Part shown: positions 1 through 12,825 of the stretch, piece by piece
How positions within the stretch are numbered: position 1 is the stretch's first letter
Layout of the letters: every line of letters starts with the position of its first letter
Notes under the pieces: generated by a model
What the model was told of the DNA's origin: nothing
The model's input: only the letters and a program-made list of their open reading frames with translations
Databases searched by the model: none
Program-made: the position numbers and the translations under genes
Assembly: GCA_958510825.1 (NCBI GenBank)
Contig: OY294049.1
Span: forward strand, 20,081,536-20,145,535
From: Brachypterus glaber
Taxonomy: Eukaryota > Arthropoda > Insecta > Coleoptera > Kateretidae
Direction: 5' to 3'
Length of the DNA stretch: 64,000 nt

Positions 1-499
1 ACAAGTCCTGGACTTAGGGATGCTTAATTAAGTAGAATAGTACGAGGTTAAACAAAATGTAATGTAATGTAATTTTGAAGGTAGTTTATCAGTAAACTAA
101 GTTTTTTAAGTTAAATATTGTCATTTATACCCCTATGATAGTTAACCCTTTACATCAAGTAACCTGCATGCATACAACCTTCCCTTCTATTAAACAATTA
201 AAGGTACTTATTTGCATACGTGGGGTTTTCGTTTCCCATTGTGTTCACAAGCTAGAACCGCACTAGTCATTTATCGAATCTTATTTTCTCAAATAACATA
301 CAGACTATTCAGAAACTCATGTAAACCAGTCAATATTTAATTAAAAAGCCGTAAAGATATGTAATGCTACGCATTCTTTTATATACTATTCATAGCGGAT
401 GGTATGTATATTGCATTTCCCAAATAACGCATGTTAAAACTATGTAAAACCCAAAATAAAATATGGCTGTCAAAAGAATACTTCCCATGTAGGCGGCCT
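1..499. other. AT-rich, nothing recognised
   Basis: No coding frame, RNA gene or clear repeat structure, apart from a short run of four aatgt units near 56-77. Confidence 0.6.
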
Positions 500-850
500 A
501 CAGTAGGCTAAAGAACATCAATTTCTTTTTTCGAAGGACAAAAAAAAATTAAAAAAAAACATTTTACATTAAAAAAAATAAGAAAAAAAATTGAAAAAGA
601 GGTTTTCAATTCTTTTGAAAGTTTAACCATAACCATAACTTTTTTGTTTTTTGAGGGGAGGGTTAGTTTTAAAAACAATAAAGATCTTTCCCTCATAGAA
701 CTTGATTTTTTTTTTGAAAATTTCAAGTCGAAAGGATTATTCGTTCTTTAGTTGTTTGAGGCGTTTTTTGGCTATTTTGGGAAATTTGAAACTACCGTAT
801 AATATAATTCTAGCGCTTGCGCTGTAAATAGTATAGTAAGGCCAAGTACG
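500..850 (+). repeat. Dispersed repeat family B, copy 1
   Basis: T/A-homopolymer-rich body ending in gaaactaccgtataat, then ctagcgc-ttgc-gctg and aatagtat. The same tail recurs in the same orientation at 8640-8695 and 53825-53885. The gcgc...gcgc hairpin near a fixed 3' end is the shared landmark. Class unknown; a decayed Helitron-like or LINE tail are both possible. Confidence 0.5.
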
Positions 851-1164
851 AGTTAGAATCGCTCAGTGAGGTTTCCGTAAAAGCTGCTTTTAATTTTTTT
901 TTCGTACTTACATCTCCAAAATTTTTTTCAAAGCTTAAAAGTGATTTGATTATGTTTTTGTATATGAATTTTCTTCGCATTTAGACAATTGCAGATACAG
1001 TGTATCTCTAAAAAAGTCAGCCTCACCCTTTAACTTTTTAATGGATAAAGATATTAACTTGAAATTTGGAAAGAGTCAGTGACATAACTCAAATAAATCT
1101 TTGGTATATTTAATATGTTTAGGGACACAATTGAGGTAGGGGCAAGGGGGACATCTGAGATTGT

Positions 1165-1370
1165 TTTTGGCAAAAGTCATATTGGAGTAAGGGGGTAAAA
1201 TGGGGTAAAAACATTTTTTTTTTTTAATTTTTTTTTCGTTTAACAAAAGAAGAAACTTTTTTTGAAAAAAAAAAATGTGGTTGATTTTTTTTTATTTTTT
1301 CATTTTGATTTTAATGAACCTAGGTCTATAGGGGAAAGTATTATTTTATTGGCAGCAGTATTTAATATCA
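1165..1370 (-). repeat. Dispersed repeat family A, inverted copy
   Basis: Reads as the reverse complement of the block at 5340-5720 and 13950-14370. Shared landmarks are the Pro-codon-like ccccattt/taccccaacc tract, aataatactttcccctatag and ctgccaa next to the end. It is degraded here and lacks the cacagacagac stretch. Confidence 0.5.
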
Positions 1371-1393
1371 ATAGGTAAGAAATTTATAATGTA

Positions 1394-2259
1394 CAGTTGT
1401 GGCATTAAATATTGGGACAACCTCGAAAAAATTCGTGTCATCTTTATATTTTTTTCATGGATTAACATGGGATTATTTTAAAAAATAAAAACTAGGTTAC
1501 TTCGTTTTGACATAACATAACTGAATTATTTAGTTGAAGTTTACTGTCAAAAAATATTAAATTAATAAATTAATGTTTATTGATTAATATATATTCATTA
1601 AATTTAACACAAATGTTGTTATATTTAAATAATAATAAAATTGATAATCTTTGGATCAAAATTGTACTATATGAGTAAAGAATATGTGTTTATTATTTAT
1701 TAAAAAAACACACAACTAATTTTACTCTTCAGTACAGCTGAAAACTCACAAGGTTTTATAATTTTTCTACTGCAAATGGATTTGAGTTTAAGAGTTCATT
1801 ACTGAAGAGCCGCATTGAGGTAAGCGAAAAAAAAATTCCTAGTATACGGGAACTGCACCTTTTTTTTTCTCGGTTTTTCTTATATAATTAAAAATTGCTT
1901 CACCATCCATTGCAGCTTTTGACCACCGATGATCCTTTTTCGGTTTGATATAAGAACCTAAGTTTTTCTTAATAAAACATTTCTTAAGATCTATTTCTTG
2001 AACTGTTTTCACTAAAATTGAACCTCATCCATATCTCCTAATACTAGGGACGACTGAGCATTTATTCTTTTAAATTTCCACGATAAGTAAACTCATTTTA
2101 AATTAAAATAAAGATAAAAAATACTTTTTTTACAAACTACTTGTATAACAGCAAAAAATAAACAAACATTTGACATATTTTGACGTTTTTTAACAAATAA
2201 CACAAGACCCACTATAATATATGAAAAATTGTTTGTCCCGATATTTAATGCCACCACTG
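1394..2259. mobile_element. Non-autonomous Tc1/mariner-like element with TA duplication
   Basis: Terminal inverted repeats of about 28 bp start cagttgtggcattaaat on the left and cagtggtggcattaaat on the right (read inwards), followed by a conserved gggacaa. TA dinucleotides flank both ends (1392-1393 and 2260-2261). TIR sequence and TA target fit the IS630/Tc1/mariner superfamily. The 866-bp inside is AT-rich with no transposase frame, so it is a deleted or MITE-like copy. Confidence 0.7.
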
Positions 2260-2620
2260 TACTAGATAGTCTAATTATGAAACACTCTGTATAAAGCGAA
2301 AACAAGGGTAAAGTTAATTAGAAAATTAGAAGGAGTGCTTTAAACCTATTTAATTTTAAGGCTAAATGCTAAATAGGGAGAAAATAGACACAAGGAATCT
2401 TGAATTGCCCATTTCATGTCAACGAGATAGGCAGCTCTTTAAAAATATAGATATTTAACACTGCGGGTGCTAAAGTACTGCTTAACAAGCCCTTTCCATA
2501 ATTATAACATTTAGATAAACTTTTAACAAACCCATTAAAGTTTGTCGGGATGGTCGAGTTTTTCACATACCAAAATTTTATCATGTTAACATAATGTTAA
2601 CCTTTGTCAAAAAGTTTTTT

Positions 2621-3283
2621 GTTAGTTTTAGTCTAAGAGCTGGTGACCATTTTTATTTCATTATTTTCTCCCGGCTGTATTTTATATATGTCTTGAAGTC
2701 CATTCAAATTCCTAGGCTCCGGACCCGGTTCCTTTGGGTGCTAGAAGCTCCAAAACTCTGGCAGTGAGCTACCAAAAAATCTATTTTTAACTTGCCGAGT
2801 CATACACATTTCTATTAAGCTATTTTCCAGTTATACACCATAATTCTGGGGCCAAGGGGTAAGCAGTCTTTAAAAAGTGCCTGTGACATATGTGATACTT
2901 AATTTTTTAAATAAATGAGAATTTATAAAATGACATTTTGATTTAATGAAAATTCTTCAGGCTTTTTAGTGTTGACTTATGCCAAGTAAAATTATTAAAG
3001 CCCTTTTTTACCCCTTGGCCTACTAAATAATTGTGTAAAACTATAAAAATAGACTAATCTAAATGTGATAAATGTAATGTGTTTGACTCGGTAAGTTAAA
3101 AATATATTTTCGGGGACCCCATTTCATCACCATTTAGCGGCTTCTAGCATTCAAAGGAACCTGATCCAGGACCTGGTGATTTGCAAATAGTTTAATTTGA
3201 ATTTACTTTGAGACATATATAAACTACAGCTGGGAGAAACTAATAAAATAAAAATGGCCACAGCTCTTAGACTAAAACTAGAC
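2621..3283. mobile_element. Fold-back element, about 280-bp arms
   Basis: The left arm (2621-2900) starting gttagttttagtctaag is found inverted at 3000-3283 (cttagactaaaactagac). Matching inner landmarks are the gctagaagc / gcttctagc segment, the gactcgg-type segment, and gccaaggggtaa / ttaccccttggc. Arms are roughly 75-80% alike by eye. No coding sequence. Confidence 0.7.
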
Positions 3284-4435
3284 CTATCCTTAAAATATTT
3301 TGCCTAAAAGAAAAAGAAGAGATGAAGAGGAAAAAGAAGAAGAAAAATCAGAAGATTAGGAATAAGAAGTACTTTAATTATAATCAGCTTTAATGACGCC
3401 ATATTTAAATATAATTAGCCTTTTTGTTCTGTCAAAAAGACAAACGATAAAATTATACAAATGTTTTACATAAAAACATTAAAATATAATTATGAATACC
3501 TGTATAAAATACTTTCAGCATAAATGAAGAAGTTGCATGTGTAATCTACGTGATTTTTCACATTTTGCTACATTTTGCCTCTGGCATCTCAAAGTATTTC
3601 AGTCAAAAATAACTATTCATAATTATTAACATGCTAGGCATTTATATGAAGAGGTTATGTATGTAAAAGAACCTAGGTAAATTTTCGAAAATCATTTCAA
3701 CCAAGTACGTTACTGAAAGAAAACGGGAAAAAATACAAAAAAAAATAATTAAACAGGAACATAAAAATAAATCAAAATCCAACTGGGACTTGAAAATAAG
3801 AATCTTTTAGTCGGTTATCCTTGTGAGGAAATACTAAATGCTATCTCATATAAGCAAATTTACAAAAAAGTGTAATAATGCTTAATTTTTCATGTTATTT
3901 GTAAATTTTAAGTTAACCCACAGGTTGGGTTGTAATATCCCTTGAAAAATACAGGAAGTGCTCGTAACAATAGGTCGAATTCACAGTAACATTAAAAACA
4001 CAGAACAACTGTAAAAAAAACACGACGGTAATACAGTAAAATGCTTTAAATTTATTTTAAAAATTAAGGTATTTTTACAATCGCTATTTAAAAATAAAGT
4101 TAGGCTTTAAATTTACTATAGCACTGCTGGCAATAAATCGCCTACAATAATCGTTGGACATATTTTTAGTTTGTTTAGTTAAATATGGTTAAAATCCTAT
4201 ATTAAAAATGTGGTTAAATACAGGATTGAATTAAATACAGGATCGGATTTTTATTTACTTTAATATCCGTATTGATGTCGTGATGATATTTTACAAAAAC
4301 TAACCTATTTAATTCATTTAAATTTTTCAACCTTTTTATTAAAAAATTATTAAAAACAAGCTCTTGCAAACTGTAATGGATAAAACTATGTTAAATTTAT
4401 TTTGACGTCTACCGTTTTTCTGATATTCACTGTGT
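3284..4435. other. No gene; short purine tract then AT-rich DNA
   Basis: A purine-rich aaaagaaaaagaagag tract occupies about 3305-3360. The rest is AT-rich with a small direct repeat (aattaaatacagga, near 4215-4245). Nothing else is recognised. Confidence 0.5.
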
Positions 4436-4439
4436 ACAA

Positions 4440-4795
4440 TCTCTGCGCATAATACTTTTTTTCTATTTTGAGACTCTTATAAGCTTATAACCACACGCAT
4501 TTTGCGTGTTCTTATAGGCCTCTACTTTTTTTTCTTTTGGATTGGCAACAGACAAAAGCCTATCGCTTGACGTTTCCCGTGCAAATGTCAAAGTCGCTTT
4601 AAAGGTAAATTTTCCACAAAATATTGTGTTTAGGTTATTTTTTACCCTTTTAAAATTGTGGCTTGGTTACTTACAGTGAAAAATAGAAGACATGACTATA
4701 AAATATGTATATCAAAATAATATTTGTTCTTAGAATTTTAAACATGGCGAAAACTGTAATGCCAACCCGAAACAAAAAAAAAATAATAAATTTAC
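4440..4795 (+). repeat. Dispersed repeat family C, copy 1
   Basis: Contains the palindrome acacgcattttgcgtgt at about 4492 and ends with aaaactgtaatgccaacc and cgaaac. The same block is present in reverse orientation at 56925-57235. Both also share a motif of ataagctta next to the palindrome. Confidence 0.65.
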
Positions 4796-4864
4796 AAAAA
4801 GTTTGGGGACGTCCCTGATAAAGTGACTACATGCAAATACTATTGACTGATAGGCCTCATTAGA

Positions 4865-5075
4865 GATACATCACATGCAATACCTAGTTGCTATAACACA
4901 AAGAGTTCCTGAGTTATTAAATAAAAATCGAAATTTTGGAACACCATTTAAAGGGGCGTAGCTCCCTCATGAGTCGTTTTATGACATATGTTTATAGGAA
5001 CTTTTTTCTTATTTTTGGATAAGAAATTACACCCTCAAATTACGTACCGTACTTAGTAAACACCCTGTATAGTAT
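4865..5075 (+). repeat. Dispersed repeat family D fragment
   Basis: Shares gagttattaaataaaaatcg, ggggcgtagctccctcatga and ttataggaactttttt with copies at 32190-32555, 39008-39310, 43380-43582 and 56418-56690. It ends in acaccctgtat, the family's terminal motif. Confidence 0.6.
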
Positions 5076-5274
5076 ATTAAATCAGACTATGGCTAAAAAT
5101 AGCTAAGATTTTCTTTTCTACGGCGTTGCGAACGTAAAAATAAAATTACACTCTGTTAGCTTTCAATTATAAAGTAAATTTACATGATAAGTAGTTACCT
5201 AAGCTTAGTTTTAGATTGGAGCAAGTAAATATTTAAGACTAAATAATATTAAGATTTAGCTGGCTTGTATTTAA

Positions 5275-5935
5275 TACAAGCCAGCTAGATTCATATTTAT
5301 TAATAAATCGATGGAAAAAAGCTTCAAAAATACTGGTGCCAACAAAATAATACTTTTCCCTATAGGCCTAGATTCATTAAAATCAAAAACAAAAAAACAA
5401 AAATAACAAAAAATAAAAAAAAAATCAAATATTTTTTTTAAGTTTTTCAAAAATTTTTTTTTTTTCAAAAACGAAAATTAAATTGGAAAACATTGTTTTT
5501 ACCCCATTTACCCCCTTACCCCAACCAGAGTTTTACAAAAAACAATCCCAGCCTAGAACTTTGGATTTTTTATCAACCTGTGGTCCAAAAGCCTTTAGCC
5601 CAAAGCGTTCTTGAGTTATCGTGGTCACAAATTTCCCGAACACACAGACAGACATAATTTTTTTTTTGATGTAAATCATATTTTTTGGATATAAAACGTC
5701 CAGAAATGTAAAAAAGCAATAAATTTTTTTACTAACGGGGAAAGTAAAATTGAAGCACTTTTAGAATAAGAAAAAGTCTTTTTATTATATATAATATATA
5801 ATTACTTTCCCCAAGGAAAGTCTTGCGTCAGTTTTTCGTTTTTGATTTTAATAATATTATTTTGTTGGCAGCAGTATTTTTGAAGCTTTTTTTTCATCGA
5901 TTTATTAATAAATTTGCATCTTGCATCTTTTTATC
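5275..5935. repeat. Repeat family A with inverted terminal segment
   Basis: The left segment 5280-5380 (taataaatcgatggaaaaaagc, then aacaaaataatacttttccc) recurs inverted at 5850-5930. The body is the family A block with cccattta / ccccaacc, cgttcttgagttatcgtgg, then cccgaacacacagacagac. The block at 13950-14370 is a same-orientation copy. Confidence 0.6.
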
Positions 5936-6221
5936 ATTTTTGGTTCTTACTTTTTTAAGCCTATGAAATCATTTGGACTCGAATGATTTTTCCACTGCGC
6001 TGGTGCGTTTTGGAAAAACTTCATTATTATTAAAATATTTATCTACGTTTTAAATCACAAAAAAAAATATTACCTGACACTTACTTAAAAATAGAAAAAA
6101 ATACTTTCAAAAAACATTTGGTTTTAATAATATCTTTAAAAAGCACTAGCTCTGTAAGGTGAACAGTAATAAACCCAAATTTGTGCTTAATACTAAGTAG
6201 AACGTAGATAATTATCTGCTA

Positions 6222-6262
6222 TTATAATAGTATAATATATTATATACTATTATAATAGTATA
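6222..6262. repeat. Perfect AT palindrome (potential cruciform)
   Basis: Ctattataatagta on the left is matched by tactattataatag on the right around a taatatatta centre, so roughly 40 bp reads the same on both strands. Confidence 0.8.
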
Positions 6263-6320
6263 TTATTCAACGAGCGTATAATAATTACACTGCTCGACAA
6301 AAAAAGATTTTTTTTATTTG

Positions 6321-6812
6321 CCGGGGAGCTTTAAGTTGCATCTGGCTATATTCGATGCGCTGATTTCGGAAGTTTTTTTCGTTTTTGTCGATCAGCTCGT
6401 TTTTTTTTTTCAGATATAGCACACAGTGTTTTTTTTTGCCTATAGTTGTAGTAAAAAAAATAATTAAGGACTAATTAATTTATTTTCTGTTGTGGATTGG
6501 TTCTCTAACCCAAAAAAAGCGGATTTCAAATATCTTTATTCGTTTGTTTTTAATAGACTTCTAAATTCAAAAAATTAGATTAGTGAATAAAGATATTTGA
6601 AATCCGCTTTTTTGAGTTAGAGCCCTATTAATAGAGAACCCTTCCCCACAAAAAAAAAGACCTTAATTATTTTTTTTGACTACAATTAAAAGCAAAAAAA
6701 ACTGTGTGCTATATCTCAAAAAACGAGCTAATAGAGAAAAACGGAAAAAGGTTCCGAAATTAGCGCATCAAATATAGCGCGAGACGCAACTAAAATGACG
6801 TCGGCAAATTTT
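6321..6812. mobile_element. Fold-back element, about 220-bp arms
   Basis: The arms meet near 6560. Matching landmarks are caaatatctttattc / gaataaagatatttg, gcggattt / aaatccgc, atagcacaca / tgtgtgctat, and attcgatgcgctgatttcgg / ccgaaattagcgcatcaa. No coding frame. Confidence 0.75.
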
Positions 6813-6814
6813 TG

Positions 6815-7395
6815 AGTGTAGCGCAGTGTTATTATACAGACCCACAAAAAAGAATGGTTTGTGCTGGTTGCCGAACAAGAATTATGGCAAAAAAAAGGCA
6901 ACTCATGGCTCATTTTTTCGCTACACTGAAAAAAATGTCTAAAATGGTAAAAATATCATATTATTAGTCTGCAATTTTAGTGTAGCAAAAAAATGAGACT
7001 ATGAAGTTCATTTTTATGACAGATTAATGTTCAGAATCCCAAAACACATAAGAATAAGTGTTTCTTAACCCCAGCACAGACATTTTTTTCTGTGAGCCTT
7101 ATAAAAACCCACAAAAAAAATTGCTGTGCTTTGTTTGAGCCCCACCTATTCCTATGTATTTTGGAATGCTGAACATCTCCCATAAAAAAGTCAACTTATG
7201 GGCTCATTTTTTTCTACACTGAAAAAACAGTCTAAGATGGTGAAAATCTCATTTGCCTTTTCAGTATAACAAAAAAATGAGCCCATGAACTGTCTTTTTT
7301 ATAACAGATTTGTGTTCAGCATCCCAAAATAAATAAGAATAGGTGGATCTCAACCCCAACACAGATAACTTTTTTTTGTGGGCCGGTGTAATTAC
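6815..7395. mobile_element. Two adjacent palindromic units, nested fold-back
   Basis: Unit 1 (about 6895-7020) and unit 2 (about 7195-7305) each fold on themselves through ctcatttttt...acactg and its complement cagtgtag...aaaaaatgag. The units also relate to each other as an outer inverted repeat through the Ser-like segment cccaaaacacataagaataa and its complement. Outer tips contain the ccacaaaaaa / ttttttgtgg motif. Confidence 0.65.
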
Positions 7396-7924
7396 TATTA
7401 ATTAATAAGGGTGAATTATTAGACACGAGCCGACAGGCGAGTGGCCTAATCAACTTAATGATTAATAGGTATTATATAGAATACTATATATAGTATAAAC
7501 CCCTGGTTTATAGGCCTATTAATCACGGCCGTGGATAAATGAGTATTTGTAAATACTCTTTTGTCTGTACAACATAAAGCAGTAACGAAAATTTTCTGTT
7601 GACACATACTGTATTTGTTTTCGACCCTATGCTAATTTTATAGTAATTAATCATTAACTGGCGTGTTACGTAACCGAATGACAGGTGTTTTACACGAAAA
7701 TTAATGTTAATTTTCAATAGCAAAAAAGACATTAGCCGGCATACCGCAGAATAAATTAAACTACTTATGACATGAATTTATTAATTTTATTTTATGTTAA
7801 AAGCCCTTTTTATGTTTAATGTATTTTAATTAATTATTCCCAAGTTAATTAAAAATATAAGAATGAAGGGCCTAATGTAGGAGATAAGAAAAAAAACGAC
7901 AAATATTGCAGAAAGAAGAGGCGG
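7396..7924. other. No gene seen
   Basis: AT-rich with a short palindrome atactatatatagtat near 7481. No repeat relation to the rest of the window was found. Confidence 0.5.
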
Positions 7925-7927
7925 ATG

Positions 7928-8142
7928 AATGTCATTGCAACGTTGCCGATATTTTGTGGTTGGGTGTATCTTTTATCGGTTAATTAGTTTACGTTAAGGG
8001 TGGTTTGGTTTGGTTTTTTGGTTGCTTTGGTGTTTTTATTTTTAGTGGGGGCCGTTGGTTTACGAATAACGTAAACCAACAGTCCCCAAAAAACACCAAA
8101 CCAACCAAAAAAACCAACGTCGGCAACGTTGCAATGAGATTT
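7928..8142. mobile_element. Short fold-back MITE
   Basis: Outer arms are cattgcaacgttgccga (7931) and cggcaacgttgcaatg (8125). Inner arms are ggtttggttttttggtt and accaaccaaaaaaacc, with cgttggtttacg / cgtaaaccaac at the centre. Size is about 215 bp. Confidence 0.75.
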
Positions 8143-8149
8143 TTTTTTC

Positions 8150-8695
8150 AAACTTCAAAAATTATTTTACAAAAAAAAAATTAAAAAATAAAGTTTTTAA
8201 GATTATTATTTTTTTTTTTGAAAAACGAAAAATTTTTGATTTTTTTATTTTCTAAATAATTTTTCAAATTTTTGAAAAATTTATTTTTCTTTTTGCGAAA
8301 AACGTAAAATTTTTGATCCTTATAATAAAAGTAATTTTCCTGAAAAATATACGTTAATCGGAATTTTCTGTTCTATTTTCAGCTTTTTTCAATTTTTTTT
8401 TAAACTTACATAACTTTTTTATTTTTACGGGGATTACTTTTAAAAACAATAGAAATCTTTCTGAAATTTTCAAGTCGATAGGATTATTCGTTCTTGATTT
8501 ATCTTGTTCGCAAAAATCGTGACATCGGAAGGACATACAGACAGACGGACCGACGGACATAAAAAAAAGTTGCTTATTATTTCATGAAATTTATATCCAA
8601 AAAATTTTTTCTAGGAAAATTCTTGAAATTTGTTAAAAATTCGAAACTACCGTATGACATTATTCTAGCGTAGGCTCTAGCGAATAATATAATAA
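8150..8695 (+). repeat. Dispersed repeat family B, copy 2
   Basis: Homopolymer-rich body with catacagacagacggaccg at about 8531, ending in cgaaactaccgtatgac and attctagcgtaggct-ctagcg. Same orientation and tail as the copies at 500-850 and 53330-53885. Confidence 0.55.
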
Positions 8696-9009
8696 ATGAA
8701 AGCAATGGAAGCAGTTAATAGTATACATAGTATATAAATGTAATTTATGAGATGAATAGCGTGTGGAATAATTATAATTAAAGCATATAATTAAGGCATA
8801 TAATTATTTGTTAAAACCTTTGTAATTAGTACTAATTACGATAATTTCTCGTTTTATGATTTTCGAATAGCTCGTAATTTTATTCGTCGTTATGTCGGTT
8901 AATACTTGATTAATAGGCTTATAATGACGGTAAACTATACGGTCTTTAAAGAAAAGAAAATAAATCGAAACGCACATTCATTAAGAAGAAGATTTTACCA
9001 TATATTTTA

Positions 9010-11615
9010 CGATATAATTTATCCACAATTTTTCGTAACAAAAAAAAAAATATTAAAAATGTTTTTGTATGAATGTTAAAATAATTTTTAGTCTAAGATA
9101 AATACTAAGAGAGTTGCCCTAAAAATATTTATTTTTGCCCCTTAATTTATCGACAGTTTTTCGTACGAAATAAAATATAAAAAATGTTTTTGTAGGAAAA
9201 TTAAAATAATTTTAAATCTGAAAGAATTTTTAGTCTGATAAATACTAAGTGAGTTATGCTGAAAATATTAATTTTTCCCCTTAATTTATCCACAGTTTTT
9301 CGTACGAAAAAAAAAATAAAAATGTTGCTGTAGGAAAATTAAAATAATTTTAAATCTCTAAGAATTTTTAGTTTAAGATAAATACTAAGCGAGTTAAGCT
9401 ACAAATATTTATTTTTACCCCTTAGTTTATCCACAGTATTTCGTACGAAAAAAAAAATAATAAAAATCTCTAAGAATTTTTAGTCTAAGATAAATACTAA
9501 GCGAGTAATGCTACAAATATTTATTTTGGTCCCTTAATTTAGCTACAGTTTTTCGTACGAAAAAAAAAAAATAAAAATATTTTTGTAGGAAAATTAAAAT
9601 AATTTTAATACTGTAAGAATTTTTAGTCTAAGATAAATACTAAGAGAGTTGCCCTAAAAATATTTATTTTTGTCCCTTAATTTATCGACATTTTTTCGTA
9701 CGAAATAAAATATAAAAAATGTTTTTGTAGGAAAATTAAAATAATTTTAAATCTGTAAGAGTTTTTAGTCTAAAATAAATACTAAGCGAGTTACGCTGAA
9801 AATATTAATTTTTCCCCTTGATTTATCCACAGTTTTTTGTACGAAAAAAAAAATAAAAATGTTTCTGTAGGAAAATTAAAATAATTTTAAATCTCTAAGA
9901 ATTTTTAGTTTAAGATAAATACTAAGCGAGTAACGCTACAAATATTTATTTTGGCCCCTTAATTTAGCTACAGTTTTTCGTACGAAAAAAATAATAAAAA
10001 TGTTTCTGTAGGAAAATTAAAATAATTTTAAATCTCTAAGAATTTTTAGTTTAAGATAAATAGTAAGCGAGTAATGCTACAAATATTTATTTTGGCCCCT
10101 TAATTTAGCTACAGTTTTTCGTACGAAAAAAATAATAAAAATGTTTTTGTAGGAAAATTAAAATAATTTAATACTGTAAGAATTTTTAGTCTAAGATAAA
10201 TAATAAGCGAGTTGCGCTAAAAATATTTATGTTCGCCCCTTAATTTATCCAAAGTTTTTCGTACGAAAAAAAAATATAAAAAATATTTTTGTAGGAAAAT
10301 TAAAATAAGTATAAATGTGTAAGAATTTTTAGTATAAGATAAATACTAAACGAGTTACGCTAAAAATATTCATTTTTGCCCCTTAATTTATCCACAGTTT
10401 TTCGTACGAAAAAAAAAATAATAAATATCTCTAAGAATTTTTAGTCTAAGATAAATACTAAGCGAGTAACGCTACAAATATTTATTTTGGCCCCTTAATT
10501 TAGCTACAGTTTTTCGTACGAAAAAAATAATAAAAATGTTTCTGTAGGAAAATTAAAATAATTTTAAATCTCTAAGAATTTTTAGTTTAAGATAAATAGT
10601 AAGCGAGTAATGCTACAAATATTTATTTTGGCCCCTTAATTTAGCTACAGTTTTTCGTACAAAAAAAATAATAAAAATGTTTTTGTAGGAAAATTAAAAT
10701 AATTTTAATACTGTAAGAATTTTTAGTCTAACATAAATAATAAGCGAGTTGCGCTAAAAATATTTATGTTCGCCCCTTAATTTATCCAAAGTTTTTCGTA
10801 CGAAAAAAAAATATAAAAAATATTTTTGTAGGAAAATTAAAATAAGTATAAATGTGTAAGAATTTTTAGTATAAGATAAATACTAAACGAGTTACGCTAA
10901 AAATATTCATTTTTGCCCCTTAATTTATCCACAGTTTTTCGTACGAAAAAAAAATATAAAAAATGTTTTTGTAGGAAAATTAAAATAATTTTAAATCTCT
11001 AAGAATTTTTAGTTAAAGATAAATACTAAGCGTGTTAAGCTACAAATATATATTTTTACCCCTTAATTTATCCACAGTTTTTCTTACGAAAAAAAAATAA
11101 TAAAAATCTCTAAGAATTTTTAGTCTAAGATAAATACTAAGCGAGTAATGCTACAAATATTTATTTTGGCCCCTTAATTTAGCTACAGTTTTTCGTACGA
11201 AAAAAAAAAATAAAAATGTTTTTGTAGGAAAATTAAAATAATTTTAAATCTGTAAGAATTTTTAGTCTAAGATAAATACTAAGCGAGTTGCGCTAAAAAT
11301 ATTTATTTTAGTCCCTTAATTTATCCACAGTTTTTCTTACGAAAAAAAAATATATATAAAAAATGTTTTTGTAGGAAAATTAAAATAATTTTAAATCTGT
11401 AAGAATTTTTAGTCTAAGATAAATACTAAGCGAGTTGCGCTAAAAATATTTATTTTAGCCCCTTAATTTATCCACAGTTTTTCGTACGAAAAAAAAAATA
11501 TATAAAAAATGTTTTTGTAGGAAAATTAAAATAATTTTAAATCACTAAGAATTTTTAGTTTAAGATAAATACTAAGCGAGTTAGGCTTAAAATATTAATT
11601 TTGGCCTTTTTTCCC
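9010..11615 (+). repeat. Satellite array, about 141-bp monomer, about 19 units
   Basis: Each monomer contains cccttaatttatccacag, tttttcgtacgaaaaa (palindromic around cgtacg), gtaggaaaattaaaat, aagaatttttagtctaag and ataaatactaagcgagtt. Anchoring on the cgtacg site gives spacings close to 141 bp (139-150), with three shortened units of about 111 bp that lack the gtaggaaaatta block. Two stretches of about 540 bp (from about 10253 and 10791) share private variants such as cattcattttt and ctaaacg, which points to higher-order duplication. No coding sequence. Confidence 0.9.
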
Positions 11616-12041
11616 CTTAGCTTTAATGTTAACATTATTTAACATGATGTAAACTATAAATTTGTTGAATCTTTTAGAGAAAGAATACTTTATTACGAAT
11701 GTTTTTAAACACTCTAAGTATATATAAACTACCTTCTTAAAGGTCCAGAAATGAGTATAAACAACCACTTTCTCGATGTTTTATGATATTCCAAATACGA
11801 AAATGCAAAAAAAAAGTTAATTTTAATGACATGTAAAAACAAAATCCAACTGAGAGCCACTTGCACGAAGGTTAACTTTAAACTTAGATAAAATTGACGG
11901 TCAACTAATTAGAAAGCACCATTTTATATTAAACTCAGTTTAGTGCAAGGGCCCTGAATAAGACGGGGGTTAAATTAAAGAAAACCACTGTAAAACTTTT
12001 TAAAAAATCTAAATCTGAAAAAATTTTAAATTGAAACCCTA
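11616..12041. other. No gene seen
   Basis: AT-rich spacer between the satellite and the next fold-back; no structure recognised. Confidence 0.5.
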
Positions 12042-12792
12042 AGTAATTATCAGTACCCGGCGTATTTCCAGTTATAGTCCAGTCTTCAAGTTAATAAAAG
12101 AGGCTTTACCTGGAAATAATTCAGGGAGTTTAGATTTTTGATTTATTAGTTAGGGTTTAAGGCCGAAAATAAATAATTTTGCTACATTGAACTCGTTTGG
12201 AACTGTTTTTTTTTAATTTATTTTTCACAAAAAACAGACTTTTTAAAATATCTCAAGATCGGTGCATCCTAAAACAAAGAACTTTTAATATGAAAATAAA
12301 GAGGACAACATCTCCAATTTTTTGTGCCATATATTTTTTTTTACGAATTCACGGCACTGCCTTAAACGTTACACTATAGGGTTTTAGATTTTTATTTATA
12401 ACTCGGTTAGGAAGGTTTTTTTATGCTTAATAGAATGACAATTAAATCGAAAATCGGTTTACTCGAAAAATGGGACACAAATGTGTGAATTATTAAAAAA
12501 AAATAATTTTACGTAAATTAAAAAGAAAGTGCCAGATAGATTTTTTTAATTTTCACCCCTAAAAAGTCCTCTAATTTGAAACAAGAAATCAGTAATTAAA
12601 TTATATTTGTAATTAAGTTAAATTAGTATTTTTATCTATTGTTATTATTTTATTTATAAGTTATATATAGATTAAATTTTTACTGAGGTTAAGTGGAAGA
12701 GCTTGGGGTTGCGCATCAGAATCGTGTTTTTGATGAGCAACTCATTTGAACTTCGCCTCTTATCATGCACCTGTATATGATAAAATAAAGAC

Positions 12793-12825
<33 letters not shown>

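Noticed and set aside
9010..11615. Regular repeats resembling a CRISPR array
   Set aside because: Units are tandem without unique spacers and are in an insect-type genome; it is a satellite.
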